Positions 26,855 to 35,966 of a stretch of DNA of 64,000 nucleotides are shown here, piece after piece. Made by a program: the position numbers and the translations under genes. The DNA is from JACMLD01 sp963705285. GTDB taxonomy: Bacteria > Bacteroidota > Bacteroidia > Chitinophagales > Chitinophagaceae. The notes under the pieces were generated by a model that was not told where the DNA came from, made no database searches, and was given only the letters and a program-made list of their open reading frames with translations. Every line of letters begins with the position of its first letter. Within the stretch, counting starts at the first letter, position 1. Location of the stretch: assembly GCA_963705285.1 (NCBI GenBank), contig OY970066.1, forward strand, positions 372,001 through 436,000. The letters are read 5' to 3'.

Positions 26855-27415
26855 ATGCCTTATATAGATGTAGATGAAAATTTACCCGGCATCCGTTCTT
26901 TGCTTGCTTTCAGCCCTGCCACGGCCGAAGCTATGGGCGCACTCACCAACCTGCTGCTGCGCGGCAATGATGGCCTTAGCATGGCAGAGCGCGAACTAAT
27001 TGCCACGCATGTCTCTTACCTGAACGACTGTTTTTATTGCCACCAGTCGCACGGCGAAATCGCTGTTTGTTATTTAAATGGAGACCGGCAACTTGTTAAC
27101 CAGGTAAAGGCCGACTATCCTAACGCGCCGGTGTCAGACAAATTGAAATCGCTATTGTCTATTGCTGCAAGCGTGCAGCAGGGCGGTAAACATGTGTCGC
27201 CACACCAAATTGAAATGGCAAAAGCCCTCGGCGCTACTGATAAAGACATTCATGACACGGTATTAATTGCTGCTGCCTTCTGCATGTTTAACCGGTATGT
27301 AGATGGGCTTGCTGCCAATACCCCAACAGATTTGTCTACCTACCCGCCAAGGGCAAAACAGGTGGCAGAACATGGCTATGGCAATCATGTTTTTTCTACT
27401 ACCCAGCCAGCTTAA
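26855..27415 (+). CDS. AhpD-like carboxymuconolactone decarboxylase family protein, paralogue 4
   Basis: 186 residues. E47, C59-F-Y-C62 and H66 are present, with the same N-terminal P-G-I-R-S-L-L-A-F and C-terminal N-R-Y-V-D-G-L blocks as the other three. It is followed 57 nt later by the interrupted SusC gene, so the peroxidase-like genes and the SusCD genes may share a transcript. Reductant and substrate are unknown. Confidence 0.85.
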   Translation: MPYIDVDENLPGIRSLLAFSPATAEAMGALTNLLLRGNDGLSMAERELIATHVSYLNDCFYCHQSHGEIAVCYLNGDRQLVNQVKADYPNAPVSDKLKSLLSIAASVQQGGKHVSPHQIEMAKALGATDKDIHDTVLIAAAFCMFNRYVDGLAANTPTDLSTYPPRAKQVAEHGYGNHVFSTTQPA

Positions 27416-27472
27416 TACAATCATTCCACACTTTTACAACAACCCGCTTTTAACCAAATCTAAATTGCTCAA

Positions 27473-30421
27473 ATGAAAAATTTAATTACCAGACTAGCAG
27501 GGGTTATCATAATAGCCCTGCTGCCTGCTATGCTGATTGCACAGTTGCGAACTGTTACCGGTAAAATTACCGACAACAAAAATGCACCCATTCCCAATGC
27601 CACCATCACAGTTAAAAAAACATCCCAGTCAACGGTTACCGATGCAGAAGGCAGGTTTAGTGTATCAGTACCTGAAAACGCCCAACTCATCATCAGCTCT
27701 ATTGGCTTTACCACACAAACCATTTCCATTAACGGTGCTGCCACGCCGCTGCAGGTGCAATTGAGCGAAGATGTGGCCAGGCTGGATGAAGTGGTAGTAA
27801 CAGGGCTTGCTACCAGCGTAAAAAGAAGAAACCTTGCCAATGCCGTAGCCACCATTTCATCTAAAGAACTCAATGGTGTGGCACCAGCGCAAACATTTGA
27901 CGCCGCACTAAACGGAAAAATTCCAGGCGCTTATATCAATGCAAATACCGGTGCGCCCGGCGGCGGCATATCAGTTAAGTTACGGGGTGTTACCTCGGTT
28001 TACGGCAATACCCAGCCGTTGTACGTAGTAGATGGTGTGTTTGTCGACAATACCGCTACTTCAGCCGGTATCAATGCCATTACCAATTCTACTGCCGGCG
28101 GTTCACCTACTTCTGCGCAGGACAACCCCTCCAGCCGTATTGCAGACATACGTGCAGAAGACATTGAGAATATTGAAATACTCAAAGGCGCATCGGCAGC
28201 TGCTATTTACGGTTCCAAAGCTGCGGCAGGCGTTATACTCATCACCACCAAAAAAGGAAAACAGGGCAGAACACAGATAAGTGTTGCACAGGATGTGGGA
28301 TGTATTAAAGTAAGAAAATTGTTGGGTGTAAGGGATTATACTGCACAAACTGCTGCCAGCTTATCCAGCGATCCTGCTACCGGTGCCGCCTACTCGCAGC
28401 AATACACAACTGCAAAAGCGGCGGGCAAAATTTATAATTACGAGAAAGAAGTGTTTGGCAACACAGGCTTTACACGCAATACCGTGCTTAGTTTGAGCGG
28501 TGGGGGAGAAAAAACAGGCTTCTATTTTTCCGCTGCACAAAAAGATGAAGGCGGTATCGTTAACAACACCGGCTACCGCAACAGCAGCCTAAGGTTTAAC
28601 ATGGATCACCGCATTAACGATAATATTAAAATAGGTATCAGTTCCAATTTCATCAATTCCTCTGCCGACAGGGGTTTAACCGGCAACGACAATGCCGGCG
28701 TAACACTGGGTATCGCACTATCCTCTACCCCTTCTTTTGCAGAGTTGCACCCGGATGCTTTTGGCAATTATCCTAACAACCCGTTTGCTGCATCCAATCC
28801 ATTACAAACTGTTGCACTCATGCGCAACAATGAAGCGGTAAACCGTTTCATCAGTGGCCTCAACCTGGATGCCATTCTGCAAAAAAGCAACAGCAGTACC
28901 ACGCGGTTTATTGCCAGGGGCGGCTTTGATTTTTACAATCTTGAAACCAATGCATTGTTTCCGGGCACGCTGCAGTTTCAGTCTGTTGCCAAAGGAACTT
29001 CCATACAGGGTGCTACAAAGAACCTGAGCACTAACTATATTCTTTCGCTGGTAAATGTATTTGCAGCATCTGATAAATTATCCTTCACTACCTCTGCCGG
29101 TATTACACAGGAAACGGGCGATTATAACAACCTGCTCAACGTTGCCACCCAGGTAATTTCCGGCCAGTCTAATGTAGACCAGGCCGGTGCATTAAGCCCA
29201 ACACAATTCAGATCAAAATACCAGAACAACGGCATCTTTATACAGGAAGAAGCCTTTATTGCAGACGCCATATTGCTCACCGCAGGCGCCCGGTTAGACC
29301 GCTCATCTAACAACGGAGACGCGGGTAAATATTATGTATACCCCAAGGCAGGTGTTTCATGAAACCTTACAAGAATGGGTATTGTGAAGGAAGGTTTTTT
29401 TGACAATGTGAAATTACGCGCTGCCTATGGCCAGGCCAATAATGTACCTGCTTACGGAAGCAAGTTTACTTCACTGGTGGTGTCCAATATTGCCGGTAAC
29501 CCGGGTGTTATCATCGGCACACAGGAAGGCCAGGCCACTATAAAGCCCGAAAGACAAACAGAACTGGAAGCCGGCATCGACTTCAGTATACTAAAAGGCA
29601 GGGTTTCATTTCAGCTCACTTACTATAACAAGAATGTGTACGATTTCCTGATGCAGAGCAACCTGCCATCATCATCTGGCTTTACCAGCAAATGGGTAAA
29701 TGCGGGTAACCTGCGCAACCGCGGCGTAGAGTTGGGAGTAAATGCACGGCCTGTTTCTTCAAAAAATTTCAGCTGGAACACGTCGGTGAATTTCTGGCTC
29801 AACAGATCACTGGTAACTAAACTAACGATACCTTCTATTCCGCAGGGCTCATTTGGCTATGTGCTGGGTTCGTTTCAAATACAGCAAGGGCAATCTGCCA
29901 CACAAATACTGGGGCTTAACGGCCAGGGTGTAGGCAAACTGGGCGATGCTGAACCAAGGTTCCAGATGAATACGTACAATGAACTAACGTTAAAGAACAA
30001 ACTAAGTTTCCGCTTCCTGATGCACCTGAAAGCTGGCGGCCAGAATGTAAACCTCACTACCCTTCAAAATGACTTTGGCGGCACGAGTGCAGACTTTGAC
30101 AAGGTTACCAATAAAGCAGGATTACCCGATGGTGTATACCGGATAACCAAGGTAGGCACCACTGCAGAAGAATTTGTACAAAACTCAGGTTACCTGCGCC
30201 TGCGTGAGGTGGGATTGTACTATTCATTTACGCAGTTACCGGTTAAATTTATTAAAGGCATACGTGCAGGTGTATCGCTCACCAATTATTTCACCGTTAC
30301 CAAATACAAATCTTACGATCCGGAAGTGTCAAATTTTGGAACCGGCTTTTCTACCGGTGTGGACGTAGACCCATACCCTACAGTAAAAAGAGCCGACTTT
30401 CACCTTACTGTTGATTTTTAA
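27473..30421 (+). pseudogene. SusC/RagA TonB-dependent outer-membrane transporter, interrupted by one in-frame TGA
   Basis: Two open frames (27473-29362 and 29375-30421) lie in the same reading frame, separated by only one stop, TGA at 29360-29362 (codon 630 of 982). Residues before and after form one continuous SusC: signal peptide, carboxypeptidase-like domain (~25-105), L-D-E-V-V-V-T-G box, plug with N-I-E-I-L-K-G-A-S-A-A-A-I-Y-G, and a C-terminal barrel ending T-V-D-F. The context Y-P-K-A-G-V-S-stop-N-L matches the family motif Y-P-x4-S-W-N-L, so the ancestral codon was almost certainly TGG (Trp) and one G-to-A change made the stop. No frameshift is present. A recent nonsense mutation, a phase-switch-like lesion or a sequencing error are all possible. 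SusD 50 bp downstream is intact. Confidence 0.9.
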
Positions 30422-30470
30422 CAACCATTACGAAGACAGCTTATTGACATGATCGTTTAAAAAAAATTAC

Positions 30471-31772
30471 ATGAAAAAAAATACCATCATACTAATACTT
30501 CTTGTTGCCGGCACCGGTCTTCTTTTTAGTTCCTGTAAAAAAGATTACGGCAACCTGAACAGTCCTACTGTAGAAGATTTTTTAAAGGATGCTACAAAAG
30601 ACGAACTCAACAATCTGGTGAGCGGCACCGAATCCGGCATGCGCAATGTATTGAACATGTACCTGGATGATGTGGGCACCATTGGCCGGGAGGGTTATCG
30701 CTTTTCTGGCTCTGAACCCCGGTATGTAACAGATTTGCTGGGCGCCAACAATGGTACGTTAAGCAGCAGTAACTTTTATATTACCCAGCCATGGGCAGCC
30801 CGTTACCGCGCCGTTAAAAATTGCAATGTACTCATACAGGCAGCAGACAATGCCACTACCATTTCCGCAGCCCAAAAAAGCGGATACAAAGGCTTTGCAA
30901 GAACCATTAAAGCGTACCAGTTATTGCTCAACCTTAACCTTACCTATACAAACGGTGTAAGAATAAACGTAGACAACCCAGACAACCTCGGCGCATTTGT
31001 GACCTATACAGACGGACTGGCTGCCATTGCATCATTGCTGGATTCTGCCAAGACTGATCTTACCGGCGCTACGGTGTCATTTCCATTGGCAGGCTTTGGC
31101 AATTTGAACGATGCAGCCGGCTTGCTGAGTGTAAACCGTGCACTGGCAGCGCGGGTGGCGGTCTACCAAAAAAACTGGGATGCCGCATTAACTGCACTCG
31201 CCGGTTCATTTTACGGAATTGATAAAAGCTTTAACCTGGGTGTCAGCCATGTATTTGGTACTGGCTCGGGCGACCAGCTCAACCCTATGTTTATACCGCA
31301 AAACCAGTCGGGCGAAATAAGAGTGGCGCATCCGTCTTATGCAACAGATATAGAAGCAAACGACGACAGGATCAACAAAGCAACGTTGCGTACGGCTACT
31401 GCTTCACTGAGTAACCTTTCTTCTAACCGCGATGTGTGGGTATATACTTCCAGCACCGGACCCATACCCATTATCAGGAACGAAGAGCTGATACTTATTT
31501 ATGCCGAAGCCAACATTCAAAAAAATGTTCTGGCAGAAGGCGTGAAAGCCATTGATAAAATAAGAACCGGGCACGGATTGGCGCCATACAGCGGTGTTGT
31601 TTCACAGGCAGCGCTGCTTACCGAAATGCTGAAACAACGCAGGTATTCTCTTTTTTATGAAGGCCACCGCTGGGTAGACATGCGCAGGTATAACCTGCTG
31701 GCGCAATTACCAATTGACAGGGCAGGTGATGATGTATGGGATAAATTTCCATTACCGGTAACAGAACAATAA
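30471..31772 (+). CDS. SusD/RagB family nutrient-binding outer-membrane lipoprotein
   Basis: 433 residues. Signal peptide with lipobox L-F-S-S-C22, so lipidated at C22. The T-x-E-x-F-L-K-D-A region after the N-terminus, TPR-like helices, A-L-A-A-R-V-A-V-Y, and the C-terminal block E-E-L-I-L-I-Y-A-E-A followed by R-R-Y-S-L-F-Y-E-G-H-R-W-V-D-M-R-R are diagnostic of SusD. It would cap the SusC barrel and bind the ligand. It is shorter than the typical 500-550 residues. No glycoside hydrolase is nearby, so the ligand may not be a polysaccharide. Confidence 0.92.
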   Translation: MKKNTIILILLVAGTGLLFSSCKKDYGNLNSPTVEDFLKDATKDELNNLVSGTESGMRNVLNMYLDDVGTIGREGYRFSGSEPRYVTDLLGANNGTLSSSNFYITQPWAARYRAVKNCNVLIQAADNATTISAAQKSGYKGFARTIKAYQLLLNLNLTYTNGVRINVDNPDNLGAFVTYTDGLAAIASLLDSAKTDLTGATVSFPLAGFGNLNDAAGLLSVNRALAARVAVYQKNWDAALTALAGSFYGIDKSFNLGVSHVFGTGSGDQLNPMFIPQNQSGEIRVAHPSYATDIEANDDRINKATLRTATASLSNLSSNRDVWVYTSSTGPIPIIRNEELILIYAEANIQKNVLAEGVKAIDKIRTGHGLAPYSGVVSQAALLTEMLKQRRYSLFYEGHRWVDMRRYNLLAQLPIDRAGDDVWDKFPLPVTEQ

Positions 31773-31825
31773 ACAGTGTTTGACAGGCTAACCATTGGCC
31801 GACCTTCAATGGAAAAAAAATAACC

Positions 31826-33007
31826 ATGAAACGTTTCATATTAATTACCGGTTTATTGCTGTTGTTTGCAGCAGAGATTGCAAGGGTATATTTTATTATG
31901 CCCTTCCCCGGCAGCCAGAAAGCCGAAACCATTGGTTTTGCCTATTGGCTGGGCAGAAACATTATTTGGCTGAGAATTGTATTGCTGGTGTTGATTGCAG
32001 TGCCACTGGTACAAACATTCCGCGGCAAAAAACTTTGGAAAAAAATAGTACTGGCATTGGTGCTGATATTGTTTGCGTTTATCTTTTACAATGTCAACTT
32101 CCGGTTTGAAGCAGATAAAATGTTTTACCAGCCGAAAAACAAAAACTTTGCAGCTGCCAATCTATCCGGGGCAGATACAGTGCTGGTAATTGGCGTGGCC
32201 ATTAATGGCGAAGCAAAAGCATTCCCCATTCAGATTATAGGCTATCACCACCAGGTGAGCGATACAATTGGCAACACACCGGCCATCATTACCTATTGCA
32301 CGGTGTGCAGAACCGGCCGCGTGTTTAGCCCGGTAGTAAATGGAAAGCCGGAAACGTTCAGGCTGGTTGGCATGGATCATTTCAATGCCATGTTTGAAGA
32401 TGCCACCACTAAGAGCTGGTGGCAACAGGCAACCGGTATTGCCATTGCAGGGCCGTTAAAAGGAAAATCATTATCAGAAATTCCATCGCAGCAATTAACG
32501 CTGGCCGCCTGGATGCGTTTATACCCCAATTCTACCGTGCTTGAACCAGATACCCTGTACAACAAAAGGTATAAAGGCCTTGCGGGTTATAACAAGGGCA
32601 CCATTAAAGGGTCACTTGAAAAAAGGGATTCAGCTTCCTGGCAACCAAAATCATGGGTGGTTGGGGTAGTGCACAATGGCACTGCAAAAGCATACGACTG
32701 GAACACACTAGTGAGCAAAGAGCTCATTGCAGATTCATTGCCCAGTTTACCGCTTGTAGTTGCACTGGAAAATGACACCGCATCATTTCATGTATGGAGC
32801 CGGCAGGTAAACGGGCAATCACTTCAGTTCCAAAAAAACAAACCGAAAAATACACTTACCGATACCAATACAGGTTCAACCTGGAATATGAACGGTACAT
32901 GTACAGACGGCGCGTTAAAAGGAAACCAGTTAATCACGGTACAATCGTACCAGGAGTTCTGGCATTCCTGGAAGAACTTTCATCCAGCCACCAGTTCATA
33001 CAAATAA
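31826..33007 (+). CDS. DUF3179 domain membrane-anchored protein
   Basis: 393 residues. Three or four hydrophobic segments in the first ~95 residues (4-25, 43-66, 71-90) anchor it; the rest is a DUF3179 domain facing the periplasm. The family signature Y-C158-T-V-C161-R-T-G-R is present, along with Y-N-K-R-Y-K-G-L-A-G-Y and a late N-x-G-S-T-W-N-M motif. The domain has no established activity; the conserved cysteines suggest metal or redox chemistry. It lies 53 bp after SusD and ends before a strong terminator, so it probably closes the SusCD transcript. Confidence 0.85.
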   Translation: MKRFILITGLLLLFAAEIARVYFIMPFPGSQKAETIGFAYWLGRNIIWLRIVLLVLIAVPLVQTFRGKKLWKKIVLALVLILFAFIFYNVNFRFEADKMFYQPKNKNFAAANLSGADTVLVIGVAINGEAKAFPIQIIGYHHQVSDTIGNTPAIITYCTVCRTGRVFSPVVNGKPETFRLVGMDHFNAMFEDATTKSWWQQATGIAIAGPLKGKSLSEIPSQQLTLAAWMRLYPNSTVLEPDTLYNKRYKGLAGYNKGTIKGSLEKRDSASWQPKSWVVGVVHNGTAKAYDWNTLVSKELIADSLPSLPLVVALENDTASFHVWSRQVNGQSLQFQKNKPKNTLTDTNTGSTWNMNGTCTDGALKGNQLITVQSYQEFWHSWKNFHPATSSYK

Positions 33008-33037
33008 AAACCATTAGTATCCTTTCCTTTCCCAATC

Positions 33038-33069
33038 AACACCGTAGCCTGGATGGTTACGGTGTTTTA
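33038..33069 (+). terminator. Rho-independent-like terminator after the DUF3179 gene
   Basis: AACACCGTA (33038-33046) pairs perfectly with TACGGTGTT (33058-33066) around an 11-nt loop, followed by a short T-rich tail. It lies 31 nt after the DUF3179 stop. Confidence 0.65.
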
Positions 33070-33193
33070 TTTAATTGAACCAGGCGGTTCCCAGCAATTC
33101 ATCCTCCAAAAACAACAATTCATCTCATGTACAGCAATGTTGCGCACAGTTGATGAATAATTTTGCAGTTCTATATCATCAAATCGCTTTGTT

Positions 33194-33595
33194 ATGAAAT
33201 TGAATACTGTAATAGTAGTGGCATTATTGGCAGCAGTATTGCCATCATGTAAAAAAAATACGGATAAACCGCCGCACGGTACACCCACTGAAAGAACTGT
33301 GCGGTATGCGTTATTTACTTCTAAAGATTACACCAACAACAATACGTTGGTAACAGTGAAGCTACGCATGGTGGCTGGCAATACACCTATCTGGGATTCA
33401 GTTTTGGCACCCATCGCGCTCAAAAATTTGCCCACCGCCTCCAATAAACTGGTTATAGAAAAAAAAGTACCGGGCAATAACAACACAACACTTAGTACAG
33501 GATTTTATTACACGCTGGAGAACGTTGGAGAATCGTGGTATTATGAGCCGTTTACGGCTGGCGAGTCTTTAAAAACCGTTAGTCTCAATTTTTAA
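33194..33595 (+). CDS. Small lipoprotein, unknown function
   Basis: 133 residues with a lipoprotein signal (MKLNTVIVVALLAAVLPSC, lipidated C19, followed by K-K). The mature part is a single beta-rich domain of about 100 residues with no family I recognise. It has its own terminator at 33631-33660 and looks monocistronic. Confidence 0.7.
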   Translation: MKLNTVIVVALLAAVLPSCKKNTDKPPHGTPTERTVRYALFTSKDYTNNNTLVTVKLRMVAGNTPIWDSVLAPIALKNLPTASNKLVIEKKVPGNNNTTLSTGFYYTLENVGESWYYEPFTAGESLKTVSLNF

Positions 33596-33630
33596 ACAAC
33601 CCACACAAAAGCGGATTGTCTTTTTACGAC

Positions 33631-33660
33631 AAAAAAGGAAGCCTATGGCCTCCTTTTTTT
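33631..33660. terminator. Bidirectional terminator
   Basis: The hairpin AAAAAAGGA-a-GCC-tat-GGC-c-TCCTTTTTT has poly-A on one side and poly-T on the other, so it can serve both the lipoprotein gene and the convergent small gene at 33688-33897. Confidence 0.75.
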
Positions 33661-33687
33661 GATAGTATTAGTGTAATGATACCATTA

Positions 33688-33897
33688 TTACTCAAGCAGG
33701 CTGCACATAAACCCATGTTGTTCTACGAGTGTCATAATGCGCGCCGGTACAAAATTACCGCCTTCTATGCGGAGTACTTTATCGCAATCGTGCAAGTCTA
33801 CATTGATGCGGTGACCCGGGAAATGGTCAACCAGCAATGCAATTAACACTTCGGCCTGCGACCGCTCTTCAATATTTGTTTTAAACACTTCAATCAT
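33688..33897 (-). CDS. Small conserved-looking cytoplasmic protein
   Basis: 69 residues (MIEVFKTNIEERSQAEVLIA...). The pattern of a beta strand, a helix rich in A/L, H-F-P-G-H-R-I-N-V-D-L-H-D-C-D-K-V-L-R and a final helix resembles a ferredoxin-like (HMA-type) fold without the metal-binding CxxC. Small proteins like this are common in Bacteroidota. It is the last gene of the ArsR/SRPBCC/VOC/DoxX group, 11 nt after DoxX. Confidence 0.65.
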   Translation of the reverse strand: MIEVFKTNIEERSQAEVLIALLVDHFPGHRINVDLHDCDKVLRIEGGNFVPARIMTLVEQHGFMCSLLE

Positions 33898-33908
33898 ATA
33901 ACCGGTTT

Positions 33909-34298
33909 TTAGACCCCGGCTGTCAGCGCCCGGGCTTTTAATCTTTTGTGATAGAAGAAATAAGAAAGGCCCAATACCAGGAAAAAAAGCAGCATGGGCA
34001 GCCAGTTTGTTATAGGAATACCAATGGCAATAAAAGAATAAACAGCGCCTATTAAATCAAATGTTAATCCGGCGTATGCCCACTCCTTTATACGCGGGTA
34101 ACCAGGTATAACCAAAGCAATTGCACCCAAACATTTGGCTACGCCAATAAATGGAAGAAAATACAGGGGATAACCCAACTGCTTTACAATTAACTCAACA
34201 GATTGTGCATTGGCCATTATATTGGGTATAGAAGTGACGAATATAAAAATGGCATAGAGCCCGGTAAAAACCCAGTAAAGAATATTCAGCTTTTTCAT
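33909..34298 (-). CDS. DoxX family membrane protein
   Basis: 129 residues with four hydrophobic segments, typical DoxX/DoxD length. The F-I-G-V-A-K-C-L-G-A-I-A-L-V segment and the following K-E-W-A-Y-A-G-L match the second and third helices of the family. Role unknown; often found in redox or stress operons. Fourth gene of the small minus-strand group that starts with the ArsR regulator. Confidence 0.82.
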   Translation of the reverse strand: MKKLNILYWVFTGLYAIFIFVTSIPNIMANAQSVELIVKQLGYPLYFLPFIGVAKCLGAIALVIPGYPRIKEWAYAGLTFDLIGAVYSFIAIGIPITNWLPMLLFFLVLGLSYFFYHKRLKARALTAGV

Positions 34299-34353
34299 AT
34301 TGTATTGTTGTTTTTAATTTTTTAAAATGAATGTAAGGGTGGACGCTGTTTGA

Positions 34354-34776
34354 CTATTGCGGCTTTGCGTAGTTGACCATCCAGCATACGCCAAATTTAT
34401 CAGTAAAGGAACCGTAGTAGGCACCCCAGAAAGTATCCTGCAGTTCCATTTCAATTTTTCCGCCGGCTGAGAGTCCGTTGAAGATACGTGTGGCCTCTTC
34501 TTTACTGTCTGGGCTAATGGCTATATAACAATTATTACCCTGTTTAAGTGAAAAACCCATTTCGGCAGGTGCGTCGCTACCCATTAAAATATAGCCCTGG
34601 CCTATTGGCAGTGATACATGCATGATCTGTTCTTGCACTGCGGCACCCAGTTTATCACCTTCTGGGGTGTCTTTAAAGCGCTGCAATGTGGTAAACGCTC
34701 CCCCAAATACTGATTTGTAAAAGTTAAACGCCTGCTCAGTAGTACCGGGAAAATTTAAATAAGGATTGATATTCAT
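34354..34776 (-). CDS. PhnB-like VOC family protein
   Basis: 140 residues beginning M-N-I-N-P-Y-L-N-F-P-G-T-T-E-Q-A-F-N-F-Y, the hallmark of the PhnB/3-demethylubiquinone-methyltransferase-like branch of the VOC superfamily, and ending D-K-F-G-V-C-W-M-V-N-Y. Substrate unknown. Common in Bacteroidota next to SRPBCC and ArsR genes, as here. Confidence 0.87.
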   Translation of the reverse strand: MNINPYLNFPGTTEQAFNFYKSVFGGAFTTLQRFKDTPEGDKLGAAVQEQIMHVSLPIGQGYILMGSDAPAEMGFSLKQGNNCYIAISPDSKEEATRIFNGLSAGGKIEMELQDTFWGAYYGSFTDKFGVCWMVNYAKPQ

Positions 34777-34831
34777 ATTGCGTTGTTTTTATTGTATTGA
34801 GTTGTGGTTATTAAATAACGTTGCACGTTGT

Positions 34832-35371
34832 CTACTTTTCAAGAATGTCTTTCAGGTTATTAAGGCCGGTGGCCAGATCTTTGCCCAGCATGTTTTCTAT
34901 ATTCATGAGCAAAAGCATAATATTCATGGGGTAGTTCATTTTGCTGGCAAGGCCCCATTGTACTTTTGTTTGCGTGGCAGACAAGGCAGTGGTTGTCATA
35001 TGCACATCCGCTAATCCCTCAAAAGGCTTTATGAAATGAATGGCCATGCCTAACTTTTCATTTGGCTGAATGCTGGTAATTTGCTGTTCGCCTTTCCCTG
35101 CCTTTTTATTGGCGCTATCCCATGCATAGGTAAAACCAACAGTTCCATCGGTACCGGTATAGGTTTTTTTCATGGCGGGGTCAATCCTGTTCCAAACGCT
35201 GTAATTATCCTGGTTCTTTATAAATTTGATGTAATCAAATACGGTTTGTACCGGTTGGTTGATTACTACATCCCTTTCAATTACATAGCTTTTTTTTGTA
35301 AACAACGCAATGATCAGAAGCAATATTACCAGGGCGGCTACTCCGCCAAGAATGCCCAATAGAATACTCAT
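34832..35371 (-). CDS. SRPBCC family protein with N-terminal membrane helix
   Basis: 179 residues. One transmembrane helix (~residues 5-26) precedes a START/Bet v1-like lipid-binding domain: V-I-E-R-D-V-V-I-N-Q-P-V-Q-T-V-F-D-Y-I, then W-N-R-I-D-P-A-M and a C-terminal long helix. Polyketide-cyclase-like; it probably binds a small hydrophobic ligand. It lies directly downstream of the ArsR regulator. Confidence 0.85.
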   Translation of the reverse strand: MSILLGILGGVAALVILLLIIALFTKKSYVIERDVVINQPVQTVFDYIKFIKNQDNYSVWNRIDPAMKKTYTGTDGTVGFTYAWDSANKKAGKGEQQITSIQPNEKLGMAIHFIKPFEGLADVHMTTTALSATQTKVQWGLASKMNYPMNIMLLLMNIENMLGKDLATGLNNLKDILEK

Positions 35372-35429
35372 ATATGTTTGGTTTAGTTGTTGACCTTTTT
35401 ATGCTGATGTTTTTGTGCACCTATTCTTC

Positions 35430-35825
35430 TTAATGGGCATTGGACACCTTCCTTTTTCGAATCAAATTTTTTTTCTGCTTCGGTTCATTGTTTCCGCGGC
35501 CGGTTGCTTTTTGTGCGGCGCGCATTTGTTTCAGGTACAGTTCAAGCGAATGAAGGCGCGTATACCAATAGACGCTGTATTGGTCTACCCAACTGGATAC
35601 TTCATGCAATTTCTCCATTCTGGCCTCGCAATAACGCTCACGGCCTTGCTGTTTTATTATTATGAGTCCACACTCCGTTAATATTTTAATATGCTTATAG
35701 ATAGCAGTACGGCTGACGTCAAAATTTTCTGCCAGTGCATTAATATTGAGAGAGCGATTGGCTACTATGCTTAAAATCTCTCGACGGGTGGGGTCGGCTA
35801 TCGCCTGGAACGCATCTCTTCTCAT
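35430..35825 (-). CDS. ArsR-family transcriptional regulator
   Basis: 131 residues. M-R-R-D-A-F-Q-A-I-A-D-P-T-R-R-E-I-L is the classical ArsR/SmtB opening, followed by the recognition helix V-S-R-T-A-I-Y-K-H-I-K-I-L. No CVC metal motif is present, so it is of the SRPBCC-associated, non-metal type. The C-terminus is very basic. First gene of the SRPBCC/VOC/DoxX operon, which it probably represses. Confidence 0.88.
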   Translation of the reverse strand: MRRDAFQAIADPTRREILSIVANRSLNINALAENFDVSRTAIYKHIKILTECGLIIIKQQGRERYCEARMEKLHEVSSWVDQYSVYWYTRLHSLELYLKQMRAAQKATGRGNNEPKQKKNLIRKRKVSNAH

Positions 35826-35966
35826 AAATAAATATATACAACCTTACCATCTCAAAATTATATGAAACGTTTTGGTTACATGGGTTGCAGATGCGACATA
35901 TTAAGGGGAAATTGCGACATTTTCTTAGCAGCTATACAATGCCATGCATATTTGATCTTTAACTTA

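Noticed and set aside
29360..29362. Selenocysteine or recoded TGA in SusC
   Set aside because: The family has tryptophan here, no selenocysteine machinery is visible, and no downstream structure typical of recoding was seen.
27473..30421. Frameshift or two separate genes as explanation for the split SusC
   Set aside because: Both halves are in the same frame and the second lacks a signal peptide; only one stop codon separates them.
33616..33846. Plus-strand open frame opposite the small gene at 33688-33897
   Set aside because: It starts inside a terminator and its sequence lacks the regular pattern seen in the minus-strand product.
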